This document shows, one piece after another, positions 32,425 through 40,775 of a stretch of DNA of 64,000 nt. Position 1 is the first letter of the stretch. Each line of letters begins with the position of its first letter. Below the pieces are notes generated by a model. That model did not search any database, had not been told where the DNA came from, and was given only the letters and a program-made list of their open reading frames with translations. The stretch lies in NCBI GenBank assembly GCA_020725885.1, contig DYEA01000017.1:1-64000 (forward strand). The letters run 5' to 3'. This DNA is from Slackia sp. Its GTDB lineage: Bacteria; Actinomycetota; Coriobacteriia; Anaerosomatales; Anaerosomataceae. The position numbers and the translations under genes were made by a program.

Positions 32425-35100
32425 TCATCGCGCGATCACCGTGTAGACGACGTAAGCAGAATACGTGCCAGGGTCGGTGTCCCACGGCACGTCGATGCGG
32501 ATCGCGTCGACATAGGCGCGCTCGCCGCTCGCCTGGCTGAAGAGCGACCCGAGCTGCGTCGTGAGGCCCAGCGCAGAAGCCGCGCCGGAAATCGACTTGA
32601 TGAGATCGAAAGTGACGTTGGCCCGTACGAGCACGCCGAGGTTCGGGCGCTCGTAGACTACGCCGGGCACGACGTCGCCGAAGTCGACCTGCGTTTCAGA
32701 GAGCGTCAGCTCAAGCCACGGGACGCCAGGTACGGCGGTGAAGACGGTCTCGGCGCGGGCGATCGTGAGGCCGGAGCTTGCGGTCCAGATCGCGCTTAAG
32801 CGGTACTCGCTCGCGACGGGGAGGCTCATCGTCGGCGCCGTCCAGACGAGCGTGACCTGCGCTCCGCTGCCGACCGAGAGGCCGGCGCTCTCGCGGGTAT
32901 AGCCGCTGCCCGTGCCGTAGGTCTGCCACGAGCCGTCGGACGCGAGGTATCCGTCGCCCGGGCCGAAGACGCCGTCGGAGTTCTCGTCCCGCCAGACCAC
33001 CCAGCGCGCGGTGGTGTTCGCGAGCGCGACCGCGCCTTCGTTCGCGAAGGTCGTGGAGACCGTCAGCGTCGATTCGACCGCATCGCCGCCGGTCACCGTG
33101 AGCGCGCTGATGCGAGCCCGGTACCCGACGTAGAACGGCACCGTGGCGATGACCCCGCCTGAGCTGTTGAGCAGCGTCACTGTCCACGTGCCCACAGGTG
33201 CTGTGGTGCCGATCGTGTACGCGTCCTGCGCCACGCCTGTGGAGTCGGCGTTGATGAGGTTCGACGTCCGCACTACCGTGCCGTTCGGGTCGGCCCACCG
33301 GAAACGCACCTGCGTGCCGGCGGTGAGCCCCATGCCCCGGGAGTACACGATGTCTCCGAGCTGGAACGTGTCTTGCGGCGAGCCGAACCCGCCGACGCCG
33401 TACGTCGCGAGCGAGCTCACGGTCGTCCGGTCGACGGCGGTCGCTGTGTGCGGGTTGGCGGTGCAGGTGAGGGTGGTGTCGTCGATGGTGCCCGACGCGG
33501 TGCCAGCGGGGACGCGCACGCGCACCACGACCTCCGCGCCCGCCCCGTTCGGGCCGAGGGTGAGCGTGGTGATGGGCGTGATGCCGTCTGCGGCGAGCAC
33601 CTGGACGGTCCAGCCGCGCGAGGAGACCGCCGACAACGTCACCGTGCGCGTCGTCGGCCAGCTGTTGACGACGGTGTGTCGGTACGAGACCGAGCTCCCG
33701 GCGCCGGCCGGGGCCGAGGCGGCGGCCGGAGTCACGCTGAGCGCCGCTCGCGCGGTGGTGGTGTCGTAGCCCTTGCCCTTGAGGTTGGGAGCGCCCACGA
33801 CCTGGCCTTGGATCGTCGTCACGTTCACGGTGCCGAGCGTGGCGCCGGATGGCACCTGGACGAGCACCGATATGGTCGTGCTTGCTCGCGGAGCGAGCGT
33901 CACTGAAGTTATGACGGAGGCGGCCGCGGCGTCGCGGATCTCGGCAGGCCAGCCTTTGTCCGAGGTCGCCGTGAGCGCGATCGTGCGCGTCTCCTCGGTG
34001 TTGTTCGTGACCGTGTTGCGGTAGGTGATCGTCTGCCCCGGCGCCATCGAGCCGTACTGGTCAGGGATGATGATCACAGGGCCGACTGTCGTGATGTCGA
34101 CGGCAGGATCCGTGGCTGACGGTACGTCGCGGTGGGTAGCGGTGACGGTGAGCGTGTCCCGGGTGCCGTCTGGAGCGTTCGCGGGAACCTTCAGGAGCAC
34201 CGCGATGTCGACAGAGGCTCCGGGGGCGAGGGTCACGGTCGTGACCTGTGCGCCTGTGGCTGCGAGGGTGATGGTGGCGGTCCACTTCTTCGACGACGAG
34301 GCCGAAAGCACGAACGTCGACAGCGTGTTGCCGAGGTTCCTGACGGTGTGGACGTACGTCACCGTGGTGTCGGCCGAGGCGCCAGACGCGCGGTCCGGTT
34401 CGACGGAGACGCCGTACCGCTGCAGCGCGACGACGTCCGTCGAGTCCCACGCGCTGCCGAGCGAGGAGTAGAACTGCATCCGGATCGGCGTGTCCGGCGG
34501 TACGCCGAGGGCGCTGAGCGGGACGCGAGCCTCGATCTCGACGCCGCCCGGAGCGCCGGCGCCGGAGATGGCGGCCGCGACTTGCGCTCCCAGCGAGCCG
34601 GCGGGCTTGCCAGCGTCTCCTGGCATCGGGTCGCCGTTGGCCGCGTCCGCCGGGGCGTAGCGATACAGCGTGCCGGAGGAGAACGTGTTCCCGCCGGTGA
34701 GCTTGTACACGACGGCCATGTCGGTGCTCTCGAGACGGCCGTCGCCGTCGAGGTCGAGGTAGACGGTGTAGTCCGGAGCCGCCGCGCCGCCGCCCGTGGC
34801 CGCTCGGCGGACGTAGTGGTAGAGGTAGGCGCCGTCGTACGTTGCAGCAACCACGGTGAGGTCCGTGTTCGAGCTCGAGGAATCGCCTGTGGCGTCGTAT
34901 ACGCAGTTCGCAGGATCCTCGAAGACGCGGGCCCAATCGGCGAACGCGCCATCGATCGTGATGGTGGTGCTGACGAGCGCCACGGTCGGGAACGTCGGGG
35001 CAAGCAGCATCGCGGCGAGCAGCACCGCGAGCACGGCGAAGCGGCGGCGCGCGCCGCCACGTCCGTTCCTCGAACGGCCCTGAAGTGCTGTGCTGCGCAT
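32425..35100 (-). CDS. Large exported multi-domain surface protein
   Basis: 891 residues from ATG 35100 (AAGGG upstream). Signal peptide, then a CBM9/DOMON-like domain (ITIDGAFADWARVFE... DYTVYLDLDGDGRLES, ~45-230), three tandem Ig-like domains of ~100 residues each with the shared pattern YxHTVxN...TLSAxSS..W...TLxPGA...VxVPAG..GT (~240-560), an EF-hand-like calcium stretch (WRDENSDGVFGPGDGY, ~740) and a C-terminal beta domain (LSETQVDFGDVVPG... YSAYVVYTVIAR) resembling the small WxL-like protein. No wall-sorting motif or transmembrane helix at the C-terminus, so it must be held by another protein, plausibly the WxLIP-like product. Adhesin or scaffold is inferred. Confidence 0.82.
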   Translation of the reverse strand: MRSTALQGRSRNGRGGARRRFAVLAVLLAAMLLAPTFPTVALVSTTITIDGAFADWARVFEDPANCVYDATGDSSSSNTDLTVVAATYDGAYLYHYVRRAATGGGAAAPDYTVYLDLDGDGRLESTDMAVVYKLTGGNTFSSGTLYRYAPADAANGDPMPGDAGKPAGSLGAQVAAAISGAGAPGGVEIEARVPLSALGVPPDTPIRMQFYSSLGSAWDSTDVVALQRYGVSVEPDRASGASADTTVTYVHTVRNLGNTLSTFVLSASSSKKWTATITLAATGAQVTTVTLAPGASVDIAVLLKVPANAPDGTRDTLTVTATHRDVPSATDPAVDITTVGPVIIIPDQYGSMAPGQTITYRNTVTNNTEETRTIALTATSDKGWPAEIRDAAAASVITSVTLAPRASTTISVLVQVPSGATLGTVNVTTIQGQVVGAPNLKGKGYDTTTARAALSVTPAAASAPAGAGSSVSYRHTVVNSWPTTRTVTLSAVSSRGWTVQVLAADGITPITTLTLGPNGAGAEVVVRVRVPAGTASGTIDDTTLTCTANPHTATAVDRTTVSSLATYGVGGFGSPQDTFQLGDIVYSRGMGLTAGTQVRFRWADPNGTVVRTSNLINADSTGVAQDAYTIGTTAPVGTWTVTLLNSSGGVIATVPFYVGYRARISALTVTGGDAVESTLTVSTTFANEGAVALANTTARWVVWRDENSDGVFGPGDGYLASDGSWQTYGTGSGYTRESAGLSVGSGAQVTLVWTAPTMSLPVASEYRLSAIWTASSGLTIARAETVFTAVPGVPWLELTLSETQVDFGDVVPGVVYERPNLGVLVRANVTFDLIKSISGAASALGLTTQLGSLFSQASGERAYVDAIRIDVPWDTDPGTYSAYVVYTVIAR

Positions 35101-35139
35101 CGGTGCCCTTCGTCGCTGCCGTTCCGGCAGTCGCCCCAT

Positions 35140-35166
35140 ATATCGGTACGCGCGTAAGCAACGACC
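35140..35166 (-). promoter_or_regulatory. Sigma28/WhiG-like -10 of the large surface protein gene
   Basis: On the minus strand ACCGATAT (35140-35147) lies ~40 bases before the ATG at 35100. The -35 region 15 bases upstream reads GGTC and does not match TAAA, so the call rests on the -10 and on similarity with the other three promoters. Confidence 0.4.
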
Positions 35167-35197
35167 AGGCCATTCCGCCGAATGTCGGAATAATGTG

Positions 35198-35226
35198 ACG
35201 AGCGGCACGAAATCCCGACGAACGAC
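35198..35226. promoter_or_regulatory. LytTR-like 9-mer pair upstream of the large surface protein gene
   Basis: ACGAGCGGC (35198-35206) and ACGAACGAC (35218-35226), 11 bases apart. The second copy sits in the loop of an inverted repeat TCCCGAC/GTCGGGA (35213-35219/35232-35238) that could also be the terminator of the upstream UPF0210 gene, which makes it less certain. Confidence 0.4.
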
Positions 35227-35266
35227 CGCTTGTCGGGACCTGCATCGAGCCTGCCGCGACGCCGCC

Positions 35267-36631
35267 TCAGTTCCGCAGGCTCGCGAGCGGCGCAGGCACG
35301 CGCCCGCCACGGCGCACGAGCGTCGTCCCGGCCCACTCGTTCACGCTCATCACGGGCGCCGAGCCGAGCAGCCCGCCGAACACGGCGGTGTCTCCCGGAC
35401 TCTTTCCGGGCACGGGGATGATGCGTGCAGCGGTGGTCTTGCCGTTGATGACGCCGATCGCGCAGGCGTCGGAGATGATGGCGGCGACGGTCTCGACGGG
35501 CGTGTCGCCGGGAATCGCGATCATGTCGAGCCCCACGGAGCAGACGGCCGTCATCGCCTCCAGCTTCTCGAGCGTGAGCGCTCCTGACGCGGCCGCGCGC
35601 GACATCGCGGCGTCCTCGGACACGGGGATGAACGCGCCGGAAAGCCCGCCGATGCTCGATGTCCCCATCGCGCCGCCCTTCTTGACGGCGTCGTTCAGAA
35701 GCGCGAGCGCGGTCGTCGTGCCCGGCCCGCCGCAGCGCGCCACCCCGATGGCCTCGATGATCTCGGCGACGCTGTCGCCTTCTGCAGGCGTCGGCGCGAG
35801 CGAGAGGTCGACGATGCCCATCGCGACGCCGAGCCGAGCCGCCGCCTCCCGCGCGATGAGCTCGCCAGCCCGCGTGATCTTGAACGCCGTGGCTTTGATG
35901 GCCTCCGCGACTTCTGTGAGGTCGGCGTCTTCAGGAAGCGAGCGAACGACGGCGCGGACGACGCCCGGCCCCGAGATGCCGACGTTCACGCAGGCGTCCG
36001 GCTCGCCTGCGCCGTGGACGGCGCCAGCCATGAACGGGTTGTCCTCCACCATGTTGCAGAACGCGACGAGCTTCGCGCACCCGACGCCGTCGCGGTCGGC
36101 CGTCGCTTCGGCGGTCGCGCGCACAGCTTCGGCCACCATGAGCACGGCGTCCATGTTGATGCCCGCGCGAGTCGAGGCGACGCTCACGGACGCGCACACG
36201 CGCTCCGTCGTCGAGAGCGCTTCTGGCAGCGAGGCGATGAGCGCCCGGTCGGCAGCGCCCACGCCCTTGTGCACGAGCGCGGAGAAGCCGCCGATGAAGT
36301 CGATGCCGATGGCCTGCGCAGCGCGCTCCAGCGCGTGCGCGATCGGGGCGAGGTCGCCCGCGCCCGCGGGCGCGATCTCGGCCACAGGCGTCACCGCCAC
36401 GCGCGTGTTGACGATCGGCACGCCGAACTCGCGCGCGAGACGCTCGCACGTCGGCACGAGGTTCTCGGCGGCCCGAACGACGCGCTCGTACACGCGCTCC
36501 GCGACCCCGTCGACCGAATCCGCGGCGCAGCCGGTTAGCGACAGCGACAGCGTCACCGTCCGGATGTCGAAGTGCTGCTGGGTGATCATCGTGAGGGTCT
36601 CGGCGATCTCCTCAGGCGAGAGCTGGAGCAC
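35267..36631 (-). CDS. UPF0210 (DUF711, PFL-like) family protein
   Basis: 454 residues, GTG start with GGGGAGG upstream. Full-length member of the UPF0210 family, a fold related to glycyl-radical enzymes but without their radical glycine motif: VAERVYERVVRAAENLVPTC, IDFIGGFSALVHKG, NMVEDNPFMAGAVHG, GRCGGPG-type segment (VARCGGPGTTTALALLN) and KSPGDTAVFGGLLGSAPVM. Biochemical role unknown. It follows the UPF0237 ACT-domain gene by 12 bases; this pair is conserved across many bacteria and archaea, suggesting an ACT-regulated partner. Confidence 0.92.
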   Translation of the reverse strand: MLQLSPEEIAETLTMITQQHFDIRTVTLSLSLTGCAADSVDGVAERVYERVVRAAENLVPTCERLAREFGVPIVNTRVAVTPVAEIAPAGAGDLAPIAHALERAAQAIGIDFIGGFSALVHKGVGAADRALIASLPEALSTTERVCASVSVASTRAGINMDAVLMVAEAVRATAEATADRDGVGCAKLVAFCNMVEDNPFMAGAVHGAGEPDACVNVGISGPGVVRAVVRSLPEDADLTEVAEAIKATAFKITRAGELIAREAAARLGVAMGIVDLSLAPTPAEGDSVAEIIEAIGVARCGGPGTTTALALLNDAVKKGGAMGTSSIGGLSGAFIPVSEDAAMSRAAASGALTLEKLEAMTAVCSVGLDMIAIPGDTPVETVAAIISDACAIGVINGKTTAARIIPVPGKSPGDTAVFGGLLGSAPVMSVNEWAGTTLVRRGGRVPAPLASLRN

Positions 36632-36643
36632 GGCCGCCTCCCC

Positions 36644-36919
36644 TCAGATGCGGTGCATGAGCCGGAAGACGTCCTCGCGCTGCAGCGTGATCTGCAGCCC
36701 GAGGTCGTTGGCGACTTCCGCGAGCCGCGCCTGCACGCGGTCGAACGCGCACGCGTCTTCGTCCACCGTCACGAGCATCGTCATGGAGAACACGCCAGAG
36801 ATGATCGTCTGGCGGATGTCCTCGATGTTCACGCCGCACTCCGCGAGCGCGCCCGAGACGGCGGCGACGATGCCGACGCGGTCCTCGCCGAGCACGGACA
36901 AGATGGCGCGGGTCTTCAC
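36644..36919 (-). CDS. UPF0237 ACT-domain protein
   Basis: 91 residues: a single ACT domain with TRAILSVLGEDRVGIVAAVSG and CGVNIEDIRQTIISGVFSMTMLV, then the second half of the fold (ACAFDRVQARLAEVANDLG). ACT domains bind amino acids or other small ligands. Always paired with UPF0210; together they are a likely regulatory/catalytic unit of unknown substrate. Preceded on the minus strand by GAGGAGGGAC. Confidence 0.93.
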   Translation of the reverse strand: MKTRAILSVLGEDRVGIVAAVSGALAECGVNIEDIRQTIISGVFSMTMLVTVDEDACAFDRVQARLAEVANDLGLQITLQREDVFRLMHRI

Positions 36920-37063
36920 GGGCGTCCCTCCTCACAAACTGTTCGCCGCTCCACGGTATACTCGCGGCATGAGGGGTGCAAGCGGCGCTCGGGTGAGGAT
37001 CCGCCTAACCAGAGCGTCGCTGCGCCGTAGCCGGCGGAGCGTGCGTCGACCAGGGAGCGTGGC

Positions 37064-37339
37064 ATGGCGATACCCATCGTGCCGATCCGCATCGGGGACG
37101 TCGTGCGGCTGAAGAAGCCGCACCCGTGCGGCGCGAACGAGTGGGAGGTCACGAAGCTCGGCATGGACATCGGGCTGAAGTGCCGCGGCTGCGGTCGCGC
37201 CGTGCGGCTCATGCGGTACGACTTCGACCGCAGGTTCCGCGGGTACGTGGAGCGCGCGCAGCCGGAACCGGGCGCGAGCGCTCAGGAGCCGTCCTCGAGT
37301 CCAGAAGGCGGCGCCGAGGGCTCGACGCGGTTGAGCTGA
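37064..37339 (+). CDS. DUF951 family protein
   Basis: 91 residues. The first ~65 are the DUF951 core: IRIGDVVRLKKPHPCGANEWEV, LGMDIGLKCRGCGRAVRLMRYDFDRR, with the CGxNEW element and a CxxC that should bind metal or nucleic acid. The tail is Ser/Pro/Glu-rich. A TATACT box at 36957-36962 may be its -10. Its last 58 bases overlap, antiparallel, the end of the M23-like gene. Confidence 0.9.
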   Translation: MAIPIVPIRIGDVVRLKKPHPCGANEWEVTKLGMDIGLKCRGCGRAVRLMRYDFDRRFRGYVERAQPEPGASAQEPSSSPEGGAEGSTRLS

Positions 37340-38124
37340 AGGTGCACGTGGTCGCCGCCGTTGCGCGTGTAGGCGGCGAGCTGCAGCTCGGTCTTGTCAG
37401 ACATCTTGCGCACGCGCGCCAGTCGCGTGACGCCGCCCTCGACGCGGTCGCCCGCCTCGACGCTCACGTCGTCGACGTGGATGAGCACGAGGTCGAGGTC
37501 GTCGTAGCCGTCAGGCCGGATGTGGATCTCGTAGTCGTCGTAGCGGCCGTAGAGCTTGTACGGGCGGACGGCGACGACGACGCCTGAAAGCGGCGCGACC
37601 ACGTCCGTGCCGGCGTTCGCCCCGCAGTCGATCGCGGTGTCAGGCGCTCCGCGCCGGTTGCTACGCCACAGACGGATGACGGTGCCGTTCCAGATGGTGG
37701 CCGCCTCTTCGGCGTCCGTCGCGGCCGTGGCCTCCGGCGGCACGACGCCGCGCAGCGCCGCGGCCGCCTGGACGCTCGCTTCGGGGACGAGCGCGTCGAG
37801 GTGCACGGCTTTGCCGCCAGACGCCTGGTGGAAGGCCACCTGCGTGACTGCGGCCGGGTCGACCGGCAGCCGCAGGTACAGGTCGCCGTAGCGGGCGAGC
37901 AACGGGGTGGGGTCGCGAAGCGGCGCTGCGCCGTTGGCCGCCTTCGCGAGCGGCCGCTCCCTGAGGCTTGCCGGCCCGGCGGCGCGGTCGCCGGCGAGCA
38001 GGCCGGTGGCAGCAGCGGCAAGCACGAGCGCGATACCGGCGATCCCGTACATGCCGACCGGAACACTCTTGCGTGCGCGGCGGTAGCGTCGGGCACGCAG
38101 CGTGATGGGCCGGTCCGGGCTCAC
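37282..38124 (-). CDS. Membrane-anchored degenerate M23 (LytM-like) protein
   Basis: 280 residues, GTG start with GAAGAGGCGG upstream. A basic N-terminus and one transmembrane helix (MYGIAGIALVLAAAATGLLA) lead to an extracytoplasmic domain whose C-terminal half is LytM-like (VVAPLSGVVVAVRPYKLYG, ILIHVD-type strand VLIHVDDVSVEAGDRV, and HVHLQL). The first zinc ligand motif HxxxD reads NAGTD with the His missing, while HxH is kept. So a zinc-binding or purely structural role, not hydrolysis, is likely. The 3' end overlaps the DUF951 gene on the other strand by 58 bases. Confidence 0.72.
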   Translation of the reverse strand: MSPDRPITLRARRYRRARKSVPVGMYGIAGIALVLAAAATGLLAGDRAAGPASLRERPLAKAANGAAPLRDPTPLLARYGDLYLRLPVDPAAVTQVAFHQASGGKAVHLDALVPEASVQAAAALRGVVPPEATAATDAEEAATIWNGTVIRLWRSNRRGAPDTAIDCGANAGTDVVAPLSGVVVAVRPYKLYGRYDDYEIHIRPDGYDDLDLVLIHVDDVSVEAGDRVEGGVTRLARVRKMSDKTELQLAAYTRNGGDHVHLQLNRVEPSAPPSGLEDGS

Positions 38125-38280
38125 AGGGCCGCCTCTTCGGGGTCATCCGTCGGCGCGCTCGTGGAGATGATGTCTCTCATGTCGTTATGCACAGCACGTA
38201 GGGTACCAAGACGCGCCGGAGAATACCCGTGCAGTGCTAGAATCGTGCGACACGGTGCCCGAGTTCAGAAGGGGCGAGGC

Positions 38281-38586
38281 ATGGATCGGCTCGAGAGCGT
38301 GTTGCGGGCAGAAGACGACGCCCGCGCGCGCGTGCAGGCGGCCCGCGAGGAAGCCAAGCGCATCCGCGCTCGCGCGAAGGAGGAGGCCGAACGTCTCGTA
38401 CGCGAGGCGGAGGAGCGTGCACGTACAGAAGCAGCGAAGCGCGCGCAGGCCGTGCGGGCGAAGGCGGAGTCCGAAGCGGCGGCGATCGTCGAGGACTCGG
38501 CGGAGCGGGCGCGCGCTGCGGTCGCTGCGGCGAAAGCCCGCGTCCCCGAGGCCGTGGCTGCGATCGTCGAGGAGCTGGTGGGCTGA
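38281..38586 (+). CDS. ntpF: V-type ATPase subunit G/H-like (NtpF) peripheral stalk
   Basis: 101 residues, ATG 38281. One continuous Ala/Glu/Arg-rich helix (AREEAKRIRARAKEEAERLV, RAKAESEAAAIVEDSAERAR), typical of the G/H stalk that pairs with subunit E. First gene of the V-ATPase operon, two bases before ntpI. It was chosen on the strong coiled coil and its position; sequence identity in this family is always low. Confidence 0.85.
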   Translation: MDRLESVLRAEDDARARVQAAREEAKRIRARAKEEAERLVREAEERARTEAAKRAQAVRAKAESEAAAIVEDSAERARAAVAAAKARVPEAVAAIVEELVG

Positions 38587-38588
38587 CC

Positions 38589-40775
38589 ATGGCCGTCGCG
38601 CGGATGCTGAAGGCCACGGTGCTCGTCCACAGGGCGGCGGCGAGCGACGCCGTGGAGCGGCTGCAGGCCGCCGGCGCGCTCGACGTCGAGGCGACGCCGT
38701 ACGAGCTCGACCGCGCGCTCGCGCCGGAGGACGAGGCTCGCCTGCACTGGCTGGACGAGCAGATCGCCGATGCGCGGTTCGTCGTCGACGTGCTGGGCAA
38801 GCGGCGCGAGGACGACCGCCCGTTCGCGGCGTTCGTGTCCGAGAAGATCCACGTGGATGCAGAGCGGTTCGAGGCGCTCGAGCCCGACGAGACGTTCCGC
38901 TCGCTGTATCAGGAATGCCTCACGTTGACCGACCGCATGGCCTCCGGAGAACGGGAGCGCGAGCGGCTGCGCCACCTCGTCGCGGAGCTCGAGCCGTGGC
39001 GCGACCTGCACCTCCAGGTCGAGCGGCTGCGCGACACGACGCAGGTGCGGCTTATGACCGGCACCGTGCCGGCGGCGCAGGGCGCGGCGATCCGCCAGCG
39101 ACTGCGCGAGGTCTCGCCGCTCATCTCCGTCGAGGAGCTCGGCCCGGTGGGGTCGCGGGCGGCGTGGGTGGTGCTGATCCACCGCTCCGTCGTGGAAGAA
39201 GCCCGCGCGGCTCTCGCCGCCACGGCGTTCCGCGAGGTGAGCTTTCCGGCGGGCGTGCGCGGCTACCCGGCCGAGGAGATCGAGATCGCCCGCGACGCGA
39301 TCGCGCGCATTGAAGAGGAGCACGCGCTGTTCGAGGAGCGGCTGCGCGAGCTCGCGGAGAAGCACTACCGCGACGTGGCGACGCTGCTCGAGGCGCTCGT
39401 CTCGGAGCGGGAGGCGGTGCTCGCGCGCGAGCTCATGGGCGCGACCGAGCGGACGGTGGTGATCACCGGCTGGGTGCCGGCGAAGCGGCGCCACGACCTC
39501 GAAGCATCCCTCGCTGCCGCAGGCGACCTCGTGGACTGGGAGCTGCGCGACCCGCTGCCGGACGAGGAGCCGCCGGTCGAGCTGGAGAACCCCCCGCTCC
39601 TCAAGCCGTTCGAGCTGCTGACCGACCTCTACGGCCGGCCGAAGTACCGCGAGATCGATCCCACACCGCTTCTGGCGCCGTTCTTCTTGCTGTTCTTCTC
39701 GATCTGCATCGGCGACGTCGGGTACGGGCTGATGCTCATCGCCGGGTTCTGGTTCATCAAGCACCGGATCGACGTGGCGCCCGGCGTGAAGCGCTTCTGC
39801 GACCTGATGATGCTCGGCGGCGCGGGCGCGATCGCGGCAGGCGTCGCGTTCGGGTCGTACTTCGCGCTGGATTACGAGGCGGTGCGCGCCGTGGTGCCCG
39901 TGCCGCGGCTGCTCGACCCGCTCGGCGAGCTCACGACGTTCCTGCTCGTCACGGTCGTGATCGGCATGGCGCAGGTCTTCTTCGGCGTGCTCGTCGCCGC
40001 GTACCAGGCGGCACGGGAGCGTGACTGGTCGTCGGCCGTCGGCGACCAGCTCTCGACGATCCTGCTCGCCGCACTGATCGGCGTGGCTGCGGCGGTGCCG
40101 GGAGCGGCCGGGTGGGCGCTTGCGCTCGGGCTCGGCTTCACGATGCTGCTGAAAGGCCACGCGCTCGAGGCGGCGCTTGCGCGCGACGCGGAGGTCGCTT
40201 CTTGGGACCGGGCGCTCGGCATCGGCTGGGTCGCGCTGTTCGTGGTGTGGCTGGCGGTGCTCGCGTTCGGCGGGCCTGCGGTCGTCGGGTGGGTGCTGCT
40301 CGCGGGCACGGTCGTCGGACTCGCCGTCTCGAAGAGCGTCCGTCGCGCCGTGGTCGGTCTGCTCGGCGGCGCGTATGCGGTGTACGGGATGACCTCGTTC
40401 ATGGGCGACATCTTGAGCTACACGCGGCTCGCTGCGCTCGGGCTGTCTGGAACGCTCGTCGGCATGGTGTTCAACATCCTCGCGAAGCTCGTGTGGAGCG
40501 GGGCGGAAGGGCTGTTCTCGAAAGGCCCCGTGGGCATCGTTTTCGGAGCGGTCGTGGCGGCGCTCGCCGCCGCGGTCTTCGTCGGCGGCCACACCTTCAA
40601 CGTGGTCATCAACCTGCTCGGCGCGTTCGTGCATCCCGCGCGTCTGCAGTTCGTGGAGTTCTTCGGCAAGTTCTACGGCAACGGCGGGACCCCGTTCTCG
40701 CCGCTTTCGTACAAGACCAAGGCAGTCGTGCTGCACCCGGCAGGGGTCCAGCAGGAAGGAGGCGCACGATCGTGA
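38589..40775 (+). CDS. ntpI: V-type ATPase subunit I (a)
   Basis: 728 residues. The N-terminal ~330 residues are cytoplasmic and helical; the C-terminal part has about seven to eight transmembrane helices (PFFLLFFSICIGDVGYGLML is the hallmark segment, followed by EAVRAVVPVPRLLDPL and GMTSFMGDILSYTRLAALGL). The essential Arg of the ion half-channel lies in the last of these segments (SYTRLAALGLSG). It forms the stator channel next to the K ring. The stop overlaps ntpK by four bases. Confidence 0.96.
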   Translation: MAVARMLKATVLVHRAAASDAVERLQAAGALDVEATPYELDRALAPEDEARLHWLDEQIADARFVVDVLGKRREDDRPFAAFVSEKIHVDAERFEALEPDETFRSLYQECLTLTDRMASGERERERLRHLVAELEPWRDLHLQVERLRDTTQVRLMTGTVPAAQGAAIRQRLREVSPLISVEELGPVGSRAAWVVLIHRSVVEEARAALAATAFREVSFPAGVRGYPAEEIEIARDAIARIEEEHALFEERLRELAEKHYRDVATLLEALVSEREAVLARELMGATERTVVITGWVPAKRRHDLEASLAAAGDLVDWELRDPLPDEEPPVELENPPLLKPFELLTDLYGRPKYREIDPTPLLAPFFLLFFSICIGDVGYGLMLIAGFWFIKHRIDVAPGVKRFCDLMMLGGAGAIAAGVAFGSYFALDYEAVRAVVPVPRLLDPLGELTTFLLVTVVIGMAQVFFGVLVAAYQAARERDWSSAVGDQLSTILLAALIGVAAAVPGAAGWALALGLGFTMLLKGHALEAALARDAEVASWDRALGIGWVALFVVWLAVLAFGGPAVVGWVLLAGTVVGLAVSKSVRRAVVGLLGGAYAVYGMTSFMGDILSYTRLAALGLSGTLVGMVFNILAKLVWSGAEGLFSKGPVGIVFGAVVAALAAAVFVGGHTFNVVINLLGAFVHPARLQFVEFFGKFYGNGGTPFSPLSYKTKAVVLHPAGVQQEGGARS

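Noticed and set aside
35213-35238. Inverted repeat TCCCGAC/GTCGGGA as a firm terminator of the UPF0210 gene
   Set aside because: Only seven base pairs with a long loop and a weak T-run; it may equally be part of the surface-protein promoter region.
37282-37339. Convergent overlap of DUF951 and the M23-like gene as a frameshift artefact
   Set aside because: Both frames end with plausible low-complexity tails and normal lengths; genuine overlap is more likely.
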